Program-made: the position numbers and the translations under genes
In this document: positions 19,128-27,389 of the stretch, piece by piece
Layout: every line of letters starts with the position of its first letter
Position numbering within the stretch: the first letter of the stretch is position 1
Notes under the pieces: generated by a model
What the model was told of the DNA's origin: nothing
Databases searched by the model: none
Seen by the model: only the letters and a program-made list of their open reading frames with translations
Assembly (NCBI GenBank): GCA_000169995.1
Contig: AAZW01000014.1
Coordinates: 1-64,000, forward strand
Origin: Vibrionales bacterium SWAT-3
GTDB taxonomy: Bacteria; Pseudomonadota; Gammaproteobacteria; Enterobacterales; Vibrionaceae
DNA: 64,000 bases
Direction of reading: 5' to 3'

Positions 19128-20890
19128 CCAGTTCTCCTCGGGAAGGACAGGTAAACACCGTCTTGGCCTTCCAAATAAATATCCACTTGAGTAAAGCTGT
19201 TGAAGCCTGCGAAATAAGCGAAGAAGTGGTCAAGCAAATGACCAAAGAGCGATACGCCTCCGTTGACATTGCTTGCGTCTAACGTCACCGAAATTTTTGT
19301 GCCGTAAGCAAAACATGTTTTTCCTGACACACGGATCGGAGCCACCACTTGCTCCTGCTCGATATTTTGCAGAGACTCGATATAGATGTGGTTTTGCACC
19401 GCTTGGTTGTGGTTATACAAATCAAACACATTTTTCAGCGTAGCGGTTGGGTCATCCGTCCCTAGAATCGCGTGATAGTTAAAGTGCAAATGGCAAAGCA
19501 GTGCCCATACATTCTTATTTGCGTCACGACTACGCACTGGCAAGGTTGGGCGGCGCAGCAAGTTCATAGCCGCTGGAATCGTAAGAGATTCTCGACATGT
19601 CACTTGGCTGTTTACAGGCAATGAGCCTGCTCGAATGCCATCAGTCGCGGTTGTCGTCACCGACCAAACTCTCGACGACATCGTGGCACTAACATGCCCA
19701 ATATCAGCCACTTTTAAGCCACTGCGAAGCACGCCTCTTTCGTGGGTATCCTGTACGAGCTGCCAACGAAGTGCAGTCTCTGTACTGCTGTACTTGTCTC
19801 CGTAGATCTGACAGACCTGAAACGGTTCGCCCTCCGTCACGTCTAGCACCTCATCAACAGAAAATACTTCCAAATCATTACCCTGACTTGCATCAAGATA
19901 AATTGGGTACTGCTTTTGAGTGAAGTCGATTTGCAGAGGTTCTGACACTTTGGTTTGCAGGTTCACCAATGGTGTACAAAACAGAGAAAAATGTTGTGCT
20001 TGAATGCTACGAGCTTGCACCACACTCATCTCATTCAAGAAAATCTGAATACGAAACTCTGAGCCGATCGCTTGTTGCATGACATTGCCAAGGTCTAATT
20101 TGAATCCTTGAAATCTTTCAGGGAACATGAAGAACTCGGTCAGCAACTTAAAGCCGCCAAAGCTTGCTGCTTGATACGGTAAAATAGTGTCATTCACATC
20201 GAAGCGAATTGGCTGCAGTGCAGACTTACCTAATGAGTAGCTCTTGCCATTATTCTGGATACAAACCTGACAGCGCCCGTGGGCGAGTACATCATACAAA
20301 CGCAACGCGAAGTGGCTTTCACCTTTGAGATGCAGTTTCAACTGGTCAATATCCAGATCACGCAACACGATACCGCTGTCGGTAGCTTTAATCGTCAGCT
20401 CCAACATCGCTTTTGCGTTTTCTGCACCCGCAGGCTTAGCCAGTTCAAATGGCGCAAACAGCACTTCAGCCGAAGCAACTTGAATTGGCAGCAGCGCTAT
20501 ATCTTCGGAAGTGCGAAACACCACTGGCTCACCAGATTCACTCGCGACATCAAATTCTGTGCCTTTAGGTATACTGTGCTTTGCATTCGCTTCTTCAAAA
20601 ATAGCGAAGTCCAACATGCTGTATGACGGCACTGGCCTTAGATAATGCGGGAACAACAAGTTCACCAAGCTTTCTGTCAGCTCTGGGTAAGACTCATCCA
20701 AGCGCTGCTGCAGTTTGCCGTTCATCAAGGCAACACTTTCAATTAAACGCGCGATCTGAGGATCATCAATACTGTCTTTACGCATTCCCAACGCACGAGC
20801 CGTCCCCGGATGACGTTCCGCGAACTGAGAGGCTTCATTGCGAATAAAGCGCAGTTCCTGTTCAAAATAGGAAAGCAATGAATCAGACAA
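19109..20890 (-). CDS. tssF: T6SS baseplate protein TssF
   Basis: 593 residues, usual length. The N-terminus (LLSYFEQELRFIRNEASQFA) and the VESVALMNGKLQQRLDESYPELTESL region (in the form IESVALMNGKLQ) are TssF/ImpG hallmarks. It forms the wedge with TssG, TssE and TssK around the VgrG spike. It overlaps tssE by 8 bp. Confidence 0.96.
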   Translation of the reverse strand: MSDSLLSYFEQELRFIRNEASQFAERHPGTARALGMRKDSIDDPQIARLIESVALMNGKLQQRLDESYPELTESLVNLLFPHYLRPVPSYSMLDFAIFEEANAKHSIPKGTEFDVASESGEPVVFRTSEDIALLPIQVASAEVLFAPFELAKPAGAENAKAMLELTIKATDSGIVLRDLDIDQLKLHLKGESHFALRLYDVLAHGRCQVCIQNNGKSYSLGKSALQPIRFDVNDTILPYQAASFGGFKLLTEFFMFPERFQGFKLDLGNVMQQAIGSEFRIQIFLNEMSVVQARSIQAQHFSLFCTPLVNLQTKVSEPLQIDFTQKQYPIYLDASQGNDLEVFSVDEVLDVTEGEPFQVCQIYGDKYSSTETALRWQLVQDTHERGVLRSGLKVADIGHVSATMSSRVWSVTTTATDGIRAGSLPVNSQVTCRESLTIPAAMNLLRRPTLPVRSRDANKNVWALLCHLHFNYHAILGTDDPTATLKNVFDLYNHNQAVQNHIYIESLQNIEQEQVVAPIRVSGKTCFAYGTKISVTLDASNVNGGVSLFGHLLDHFFAYFAGFNSFTQVDIYLEGQDGVYLSFPRRTGCKSLL

Positions 20891-21299
20891 AATTCGACTT
20901 CCTTACATCTAGTTTGTTGCTGCTCAAATCCAAAAAAGAATCCAGTACGATCGCCTCATCACCGAGCTCTGAATGCACCACGGCGGAAAGGCGAAAACTC
21001 AATTGGTTGCTACCCAATTCCCCTTCTTGAACATCAATCTCTACCTGGCTCAGGCGAGGTTCGAAGTTTCGGATCAGCACTTCAATTTCTGCGACAATGT
21101 CACTGGTGTTGTTTTTACTTTGAGCGCGAGCCATGTTGCGCATACCGAACTCGGCAATCGTTCCTTTTTCCGATAAAAACATCTCTGAGCACAGAGGTGC
21201 TCGGCTGGAAATAAGATCACAGACGTTATCAACAATCGCATCTCGAACGCTGTCGATATTGTCATTCCAGCTTTGGGTTAACTTAGCCATTAAGCTCAT
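20883..21299 (-). CDS. tssE: T6SS baseplate protein TssE (gp25-like)
   Basis: 138 residues, matching phage T4 gp25-like lysozyme-fold baseplate proteins. FGMRNMA and the helix before it, and VEIDVQEGELGSNQLSFRLS, are typical. TssE initiates sheath polymerisation. The start overlaps the preceding TssC-paralogue stop by 4 bp (ATGA) and the end overlaps tssF by 8 bp. Confidence 0.93.
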   Translation of the reverse strand: MSLMAKLTQSWNDNIDSVRDAIVDNVCDLISSRAPLCSEMFLSEKGTIAEFGMRNMARAQSKNNTSDIVAEIEVLIRNFEPRLSQVEIDVQEGELGSNQLSFRLSAVVHSELGDEAIVLDSFLDLSSNKLDVRKSNFV

Positions 21300-22651
21300 G
21301 ATGTCTCTCCAACCTCACTGCCAGATACCGAAGTTGTTAACACCACTTTCGCATCCATCATTTCGTATTGATATTGAGGCTGAAGCATGATCTCGCATAA
21401 GTAGCGGGTTTTATCATGAGGAGCCTCTTCAATGCGTACATAGCAAGATCGCAGCGGGTATCGGGCAAGTACGGCATCCTCACCATAATTGACGTTGCTA
21501 ATGAACTGCTCTAGCCATCGCTCTAGACTGCGTCGACAACTTTCTGCGCTGTCATATCGACCAACTTGGTCACGAATTTGAACCTTGATGTAATGGGCAA
21601 ATCGGCAAGCCATTAGGTTGGTTTGGAGCATACCGAGCTGACGTTGAGCTTCATCAGGCGCTTGCCAAACAGATTGATTGCTAAAGAAACCTTTATGGCC
21701 ACTTAAGTAAATACTGGTTAAAGGCATGAATCCTTGAGACGACCAAAAACCATCATCTTCACTGTAGATGTCTACCTGTGCCTTAAGCTCTTTTGAGTCC
21801 TGAACGATCGCCCCATACGAACCTGTCTCATCGTAAGAACGCAGGAATCCAAACCAACTGATTCGGTCAAACTCTCGCATTACATTACCGAGCAAGAGGT
21901 AAGCGCTGCTGCCCCATAAGGCATATTTCTCTTGCTGGCATTCGTTAAAAACAAACCCAGCCTGATATTGACGATATGGTTGACGAATCAAATGTTCTGG
22001 CATCACCAAGTGCAAAAATCGTGATGAGCTTTTTTCTCGTAGCAGCTGCCAAGAAACAAAATCTCGACTAGTAAGAATGCGATCAATCCTCGCACTATCG
22101 TGAAGTAGCCTTCTCGGTTCATCACCAAAGAAAAACTCGTCGGTTCCGAGCACCATTGGGCAAAAAGAGAGCTCCCCTAGCTCAGAGAGCAGTTGAAGGG
22201 TGTAGAGATCGTCATACTCCTGATCATCGGCGTAATCAGCCGAGACCTTATGATCGACCATCACCATGCCAAATGGACTACCACCGGCGGTATCCAGCTC
22301 ATTTGAATACAGCTTTCGGTATAGGGATGACTGCTTTAGATCGAAAGAGTAATTGAGATCTGCCGAAACCATACTCCAACTCAAGTCGAGCATTTTGATT
22401 TTGACTCGACGTTGGGATACTTGTTGCTGCGCTAACGATTTAAGCCCCGTCCAAGAGGCTTCTAACTGCTTATAGTTAGGGTGTTGGATAACGTCCGACA
22501 ACTGTTCACTTATTGACGTATCAATCTCGGAGATCAAACGAACCAACAATGCTTTGAATTGAGCCACCGACTGACTTTTTGCGCACACTAACAGCTCCTG
22601 CCAGGCAGGATTCTCAGCTAAAATGCGGTCAAATTTGGAATCTGTATACAT
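21296..22651 (-). CDS. Second TssC-family protein (TssC paralogue)
   Basis: 451 residues, clearly related to the canonical TssC encoded just upstream: it shares the pattern LDTAGGSPFGMVMVDHKV against FGTAGGQPYGALLGDYEF and the WxGL element near the N-terminus (LEASWTGLKSL against MEGSWLGLQKL). Several T6SS clusters carry such an extra tssC-like gene next to tssC. Its role may be to modify or cap the sheath; this is not settled by sequence. It begins 46 bp after the tssC stop and overlaps tssE by 4 bp. Confidence 0.9.
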   Translation of the reverse strand: MYTDSKFDRILAENPAWQELLVCAKSQSVAQFKALLVRLISEIDTSISEQLSDVIQHPNYKQLEASWTGLKSLAQQQVSQRRVKIKMLDLSWSMVSADLNYSFDLKQSSLYRKLYSNELDTAGGSPFGMVMVDHKVSADYADDQEYDDLYTLQLLSELGELSFCPMVLGTDEFFFGDEPRRLLHDSARIDRILTSRDFVSWQLLREKSSSRFLHLVMPEHLIRQPYRQYQAGFVFNECQQEKYALWGSSAYLLLGNVMREFDRISWFGFLRSYDETGSYGAIVQDSKELKAQVDIYSEDDGFWSSQGFMPLTSIYLSGHKGFFSNQSVWQAPDEAQRQLGMLQTNLMACRFAHYIKVQIRDQVGRYDSAESCRRSLERWLEQFISNVNYGEDAVLARYPLRSCYVRIEEAPHDKTRYLCEIMLQPQYQYEMMDAKVVLTTSVSGSEVGETS

Positions 22652-22697
22652 CAGCGACTCAGTTCAAAACATTCGGGGACAGCGCCCCCGAATAGAA

Positions 22698-24176
22698 TTA
22701 ACCAGGAATGTTCGCAACCATTCGTAGTGAAGTGGTTAGCTCTTCCATTTGCAGCCAAGGGCGTAAGTAAGCCACTGCAGAGTAAGCACCCGGGCGTCCA
22801 GCTTGCTCTTCTACTGTCACTTTCGCTTCAACCAATGGATGTGTTGCTTTCGCATCGTTACCAATCGCATTTGGGTTAACGTATTGGTTGATCCAAGAGT
22901 TCAACTCTTTCTCAACGTCGTTTGGATCAAGGTTTGAACCAATACGATCACGGCCCATTACTTTTAGGTACTGTGCGATTCGGCTGCTTGCCATTGTGTA
23001 TGGAAGACGTGCTGAAATTGCCGCGTTTGCCGTTGCATCTGGGTCTGTGTACGTTTTTGGTTTATGCGCAGTCTGAGCACCCATAAACACCGCGTAGTTG
23101 GTGTTTTTGTAGTGAACTAGTGGCAAGAAGCCAAGATCACTCAGCTCTTTCTCACGCTCATCCGTTAGGTTAACTTCTGTCGGACATTGCTGTAGCAAGT
23201 CACCGGCATCAGAGTAGTGAGTGAAGTTTGGCAGGTTCTCAACTTTACCGCCGTTCTCAGTACCGCGGATCGCCGTACACCAACCGTACTTGGTGTAAGC
23301 TTGAGTCATTAGAAGACCAAACTCATACGCCGCATTGCTCCATACAAAATCGCCGTCTGAAGACACAACTTGCTGACCGTTGTCGCGAGTTTGAAGCTCT
23401 TCAAATGCAAATGATTTAACTGGAACAGTTTCTGCACCGTAAGGAAGGCGAGCCATCGTTTTCGGTAGAGTCAGAGCAACGTAGCGTGAGTCATCGCTTT
23501 CACGGAATGCATTCCAGCTTGCGTATGCTGGCGAATCAAAGCCTGCTGCAACTGGCTTGCCTTCAGAAAAGCTACTGAATGCGTTGAAGTCGAACATGCT
23601 TGCATTCGCGGCAGCAACGAAAGGTGCGTGAGACGCTGAAGCAACTTCACCCATGTAACGTAGCAGAGCAACGTCTTCATCACCGTAACCAAATTCGTAG
23701 TCACCTAGCAGTGCGCCGTATGGCTGACCACCAGCTGTACCAAATTCTTCTTGATAAACCATATTGAAGAAACGGCTGCGATCGATCGCTGGTGCATCTT
23801 CAAATTGCTCTAGCAATTCGTCTTTGGTGTAATCCGCCAGTTTGATTTTCAGATCTGGGCCTAGCTCGCTGTTTTTCACAAGCTTTTGCAAGCCTAGCCA
23901 TGAGCCTTCCATTTTTTGGAACTCACCGTTTTGCATCACCGTTGACAGCTGCTCAGAGATTTTGCTGTCTAGCGCGCTGATTGCTTTTTCAATCGTCAAC
24001 GTTAGGTTCTTATCCCAAGTCACTGTACCTTCCAGCGCTTGAGAAGCCATGATGCTCAATAGCTCTTTTGTCGTATCTACTGGTGTTTGTGCTGTTGCGT
24101 TGATCGCTCGGTCAAGAAAGCTCTGCGTTGCTTCTGCTTCAGTAGCACCTTGTACTGCTTGTTGTTCTACAGACAT
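22698..24176 (-). CDS. tssC: T6SS contractile sheath large subunit TssC (VipB)
   Basis: 492 residues, canonical TssC length. It contains MEGSWLGLQKLV, FNMVYQEEFGTAGGQPYGAL, LALTLPKTMARLPYG and the C-terminal domain with AQYLKVMGRDRIGS. With TssB it builds the contractile sheath around the Hcp tube. Its start codon overlaps the tssB stop by one base. Confidence 0.97.
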   Translation of the reverse strand: MSVEQQAVQGATEAEATQSFLDRAINATAQTPVDTTKELLSIMASQALEGTVTWDKNLTLTIEKAISALDSKISEQLSTVMQNGEFQKMEGSWLGLQKLVKNSELGPDLKIKLADYTKDELLEQFEDAPAIDRSRFFNMVYQEEFGTAGGQPYGALLGDYEFGYGDEDVALLRYMGEVASASHAPFVAAANASMFDFNAFSSFSEGKPVAAGFDSPAYASWNAFRESDDSRYVALTLPKTMARLPYGAETVPVKSFAFEELQTRDNGQQVVSSDGDFVWSNAAYEFGLLMTQAYTKYGWCTAIRGTENGGKVENLPNFTHYSDAGDLLQQCPTEVNLTDEREKELSDLGFLPLVHYKNTNYAVFMGAQTAHKPKTYTDPDATANAAISARLPYTMASSRIAQYLKVMGRDRIGSNLDPNDVEKELNSWINQYVNPNAIGNDAKATHPLVEAKVTVEEQAGRPGAYSAVAYLRPWLQMEELTTSLRMVANIPG

Positions 24177-24685
24177 TATTCCGCTCCCTCTTTGCTCAAA
24201 CCTAGTTCTTGAGCTAAACCGTTGATGGCATCTGCGCTTTGCAGAACTTCTTTCAGTAGACGCTCAAGATCTCTCGAACGATCGGCTTTGCTTAGCAGTA
24301 CTTTTAGCTGGTTACGTGTTTCAACCAACTGCTTAAGCGGCTCAATTTGATCAACTAAGTTCTCTGGGTGGAAATCTTTCATCGAACGGAAGCTTAAGTT
24401 CACTTCAAACTGGCTATCATCATTAGCTAGCTTGTTATCAACCTTGTACGAAAGACGCGGGTGAATTTGACCCATCACTGTATCGAAGTTGTCTTTATCG
24501 ATACCCGTGAACTCTCGCTCTTCTAAATCAACTTTTTCTGATTCTGGTTTGTGGCCTGAAAAGTCGCCAATTACGCCAACAACAAACGGCAGCTCTTTCG
24601 TCTCTACAGCGCCGTTCGTTTCAACGTCATAAGTGATACTGACACGGTTCTTACTAACGCGCTTATGTTGTGAGTTCAATGCCAT
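24176..24685 (-). CDS. tssB: T6SS contractile sheath small subunit TssB (VipA)
   Basis: 169 residues. It carries the family elements NRVSITYDVETNGAVETKELPF in shorter pieces (RVSITYDVET; ELPFVVGVIGDFSG) and FRSMKDFHPENLVDQIEPL. It pairs with TssC in the sheath. A hairpin separates it from hcp upstream; it is coupled to tssC downstream. Confidence 0.96.
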   Translation of the reverse strand: MALNSQHKRVSKNRVSITYDVETNGAVETKELPFVVGVIGDFSGHKPESEKVDLEEREFTGIDKDNFDTVMGQIHPRLSYKVDNKLANDDSQFEVNLSFRSMKDFHPENLVDQIEPLKQLVETRNQLKVLLSKADRSRDLERLLKEVLQSADAINGLAQELGLSKEGAE

Positions 24686-24717
24686 AACGGTGTCCTAAAA
24701 TGAGATATTCATGAAAT

Positions 24718-24744
24718 AGACATGCCACTGAACGTGGCATGTCT
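24718..24744 (-). terminator. Hairpin between hcp and tssB (partial terminator or mRNA stabiliser)
   Basis: Perfect 11-bp arms AGACATGCCAC / GTGGCATGTCT around a 5-nt loop. On the minus strand it is followed by ATTTCATG, a poor T-tract, so it probably acts as a leaky terminator or as 3'-end protection of an hcp transcript. This would raise Hcp relative to the downstream sheath proteins. Confidence 0.65.
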
Positions 24745-24754
24745 AATGAAAGAA

Positions 24755-25285
24755 TTACTTACCAGAAGTCATTTTTCCGGTCGGTAGGTCGTAAGTCACA
24801 ACACCACCGCTTTGTAGTTCACCACCTTCTTTCTCGTAGTGATGTTTCTGAGAAATAGAAGTGTAAGAAAGAGATAGGCTTTCGTACGGTTGAGAACCGT
24901 CAGTGCCGCTCACGTTGTAAGAAACTAGACGTGCTTTTTCTAGCTTAACTTGGAAGTAAACGTCTGCACCTTGGCCATCGTTAGAAGGCTTAGTAAATGC
25001 AATCTCAACTGTTTTACCTTCTTTACCTGGGTTGAATAGGTAAGACAGTAGATCTTCAGAAGCACCATCGACTTCTTTAGTTACGCTAACTTCGCTTACG
25101 CCAACCATGCCTGAATCCGCATTGGTGCCGTTACCGATGTCCATAGCAACGTTACGAACGCCACCCCAAGAGTAAGAGTTGATTGCAAACCAACCGTCAT
25201 TTTTACCTTCAGCCGTTTCTAGCTGACCGATAGTCGCTGCGCCCTCAACTTGAAGACCGCTTACACGCATGTAAATACTTGCCAT
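24755..25285 (-). CDS. hcp: T6SS tube protein Hcp
   Basis: 176 residues, typical Hcp (MASIYMRVSGLQVEGAAT; INSYSWGGVRN; HYEKEGGELQSGG). It forms the hexameric inner tube and is secreted. It lies between tssA (26 bp) and tssB (69 bp with a hairpin), so it is placed for higher expression than the sheath genes. Confidence 0.97.
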   Translation of the reverse strand: MASIYMRVSGLQVEGAATIGQLETAEGKNDGWFAINSYSWGGVRNVAMDIGNGTNADSGMVGVSEVSVTKEVDGASEDLLSYLFNPGKEGKTVEIAFTKPSNDGQGADVYFQVKLEKARLVSYNVSGTDGSQPYESLSLSYTSISQKHHYEKEGGELQSGGVVTYDLPTGKMTSGK

Positions 25286-25311
25286 GATTTTTCCTTATTT
25301 TTTAAACACAA

Positions 25312-26703
25312 TTACCAACTCAGAGCCGACGTAGCGGATGATTGTGGTTTTTCATCTTGCTTAGATTGGGTATCTACAGGGGAAGTCTGAGATACATGCT
25401 CTTCGACACTTGGCGGCTCCGAAACGGGAGGCGTCGCTTGAGGTGTCTGGGGGCTTTCAATGTCCACCGTTGGAGTACTCATCTCCGGCAGCAAAACCTG
25501 ATCGAGATGATTCAATCCAGCGGCATTAAAAATCGTACTAAGAGCGTCACCGTTTTGTTCCGACATCATTTCTTGCAGCAACTCAGGTAAGGATAAATAT
25601 CCCCATCGAATCGCTTTTTCTAACAAGAATGAAATTGGGCTATGCGGTTCGCTCTGGCGAAAATAATCAGAGACTTCTCTCAGCAAATGGAAAGCTAAGT
25701 CTCGGTTCATGTTGTTAAAGTTACCCAGTTCAGAGAGATTTCCTGCGTGTAAGTGTTGGCTTACGGTCTGAGCCTGCTCCGATGGCATAGGTATTGGCTC
25801 TATCTGTTTTGGATCCATATGGTTTGGCTGATCACCTTCAGAAACTGAACTTTCGGCAACCTCTTGCTCTACTGCCTTGGCCTCCGCTTTCGGGGCCAAC
25901 TTAATTCCGCTTAAATGAACCAAAGCGTTTTCAACGAGGGTAAGCAGTGACTTCGCAAATCCAAAGTTGGTAGTTTGACTGCCTACAGACTGACAATGAG
26001 TGCTCACTAACGTAGACAAACGCTCCAACTGGAAGATACAACGTTTGGCATTTTCCATCTTGAATTGAATCGCGGAACGCTCTTGAGCCACCGTGGTGGT
26101 AAGCGTAGATTTCAGTTGGCTGATTTCGCCTTTTCTCTCTGCACTTTGAAAATCAAAAAACGTCACTTCCCCAACTAAGGGCAGTTGCAGCATCGGGGCA
26201 TAGAGAATCGAGCTTTCCTCGCTATCACCAACTAATTGGAAAAATGCTTTAACTTTCGCATCAGCTTGCTCTCTCTCTTTGCCCTTATCATCATCAGATT
26301 TGAGCTTTTCAACTGGCAGTACAGGGTTGAGGTGATCCCAGTACTTCTCACTTAAATCGGCTAACCACTCAAGGCTATTCGCAGCACTTTCTAACGTGGT
26401 ATCGAGAAGGAATTGAGCGGCAACAAACCATGAGATGAGCTCGATATCTCTGGTTGTCTTTGAAAACTGTTCGAACAAGCTGTCTGAAAGAGTCTTCCAG
26501 CTATTTAGACATGCCTCTTGTAACGCGTCTTTCTCGTCAGCACTGGGGTTTTGACTTAGCTTACGCAGCGCTGTTTGCGCGACATTAAATTCATTACGTA
26601 ATGGGCGAAAAGCACCTTTATCCAGTTTAAGGTAAACGCCACAGATAGAATCATCACTCAGAGGTGTAGAAAGTTGCTCAATTTGATGCTTTGAAAAAGG
26701 CAT
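25312..26703 (-). CDS. tssA: T6SS protein TssA (ImpA N-terminal domain)
   Basis: 463 residues. The N-terminal ImpA domain is visible (SDDSICGVYLKLDKGAFRPLR; WFVAAQFLLDTTLESAANS; EKYWDHLNPVLP). After about residue 280 comes a low-complexity linker, a helical segment, and a Pro/Ser/Thr-rich tail (about 405-463). TssA proteins prime or cap sheath assembly. It is the first gene of the minus-strand operon, with an AGGA ribosome site before ATG 26703. Confidence 0.92.
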   Translation of the reverse strand: MPFSKHQIEQLSTPLSDDSICGVYLKLDKGAFRPLRNEFNVAQTALRKLSQNPSADEKDALQEACLNSWKTLSDSLFEQFSKTTRDIELISWFVAAQFLLDTTLESAANSLEWLADLSEKYWDHLNPVLPVEKLKSDDDKGKEREQADAKVKAFFQLVGDSEESSILYAPMLQLPLVGEVTFFDFQSAERKGEISQLKSTLTTTVAQERSAIQFKMENAKRCIFQLERLSTLVSTHCQSVGSQTTNFGFAKSLLTLVENALVHLSGIKLAPKAEAKAVEQEVAESSVSEGDQPNHMDPKQIEPIPMPSEQAQTVSQHLHAGNLSELGNFNNMNRDLAFHLLREVSDYFRQSEPHSPISFLLEKAIRWGYLSLPELLQEMMSEQNGDALSTIFNAAGLNHLDQVLLPEMSTPTVDIESPQTPQATPPVSEPPSVEEHVSQTSPVDTQSKQDEKPQSSATSALSW

Positions 26704-26882
26704 AGGTTCCTGCTCTATTGGGTTAATCAGCCGACTATTCGCTTAAGTGCTAATAAAGTTCAATCGCTATTTTCTGTATTTTTAGATAAGGAAAAACGGT
26801 AGAGGTATTGAGTTAGTTCAACCTGCCAAATTCTTATTTGCGCAGCAAAAATAACATTTTACTAATATTGTTTCATACTAAG

Positions 26883-26903
26883 TGGCAAATTTATTAATTG
26901 CCA
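26883..26903. promoter_or_regulatory. Inverted repeat TGGCAA...TTGCCA, possible operator
   Basis: TGGCAA and TTGCCA arms separated by 9 AT-only bases, about 180 bp upstream of tssA. It looks like a dimeric regulator site. The GG-GC spacing is too long for a sigma-54 promoter. Function inferred only. Confidence 0.35.
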
Positions 26904-27180
26904 AGATTATATCTTTGAGATGAATTATAGAAAGACCCATTCACGCCATGTTTGGGGGATTTTTAGGCCATACAACCTCTTTAAAATAACACTACAAAAA
27001 GAAATGAAATTAGATAAATTGCTGATTTTGTTTGAATTAAAACAAATCAAGCATGATAGAGCCTTATATATTAACAATGTCTTAAATATCCCCTCAAAGA
27101 TATAGCCATCATAAAAACATGAACGCCCTAGCGCAGCGTCTTAAAAATGAAACAAATTTGAGAATAAAAATAACCGCAAA

Positions 27181-27192
27181 GTAATCGATTAC
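27181..27192. promoter_or_regulatory. Perfect 12-bp palindrome GTAATCGATTAC
   Basis: Perfect palindrome in the middle of the divergent T6SS intergenic region, about 200 bp upstream of vgrG. The size fits a binding site for a homodimeric transcription factor. No regulator gene is adjacent. Confidence 0.35.
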
Positions 27193-27341
27193 ATCTTATT
27201 CAGATAATAATTAAATAAACAAATTACCTTGAATTAAGGTCTAACTCGAAATAGATTAAATGTACAGAGCATGAAAGTTGATACCAACACATCAAGTAAT
27301 AATAATATCAATTATTATGTAATAATTTCGAATGTTCATCC

Positions 27342-27369
27342 AATAAACAGCCTTTTAGAACTGTTTATT
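27342..27369 (+). promoter_or_regulatory. Hairpin just upstream of vgrG
   Basis: Arms AATAAACAG / CTGTTTATT (9 bp, perfect) with a 10-nt loop, ending about 20 bp before the vgrG start. It could be an operator or a 5'-UTR hairpin controlling vgrG translation. Confidence 0.4.
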
Positions 27370-27389
27370 TAATAGTGAATTAAGTGAAT

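Larger units (their letters stand above)
26704..27389. promoter_or_regulatory. Divergent regulatory region between tssA operon and vgrG
   Basis: About 690 bp of AT-rich DNA with no convincing gene, located between divergent tssA (minus) and vgrG (plus), so it must hold both promoters. I see three symmetric elements (listed separately). I do not see a good sigma-54 TGGCAC-N5-TTGC promoter. A 61-codon open frame at 26920-27105 has no family signature and is probably chance. Confidence 0.6.

Noticed and set aside
26748..26764. AATAAAGTTCAATC resembling a TnsB site of the left end
   Set aside because: Single copy, no TGT terminus and no phased repeats; it lies beside tssA and is probably chance.
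26883..26903. Sigma-54 promoter for the T6SS operon
   Set aside because: The spacer between the TGGCA and TTGC parts is 9-10 bp instead of 5.
26920..27105. 61-codon open frame in the T6SS intergenic region
   Set aside because: No good ribosome site and no recognisable motif; AT-rich regulatory DNA readily gives such frames.
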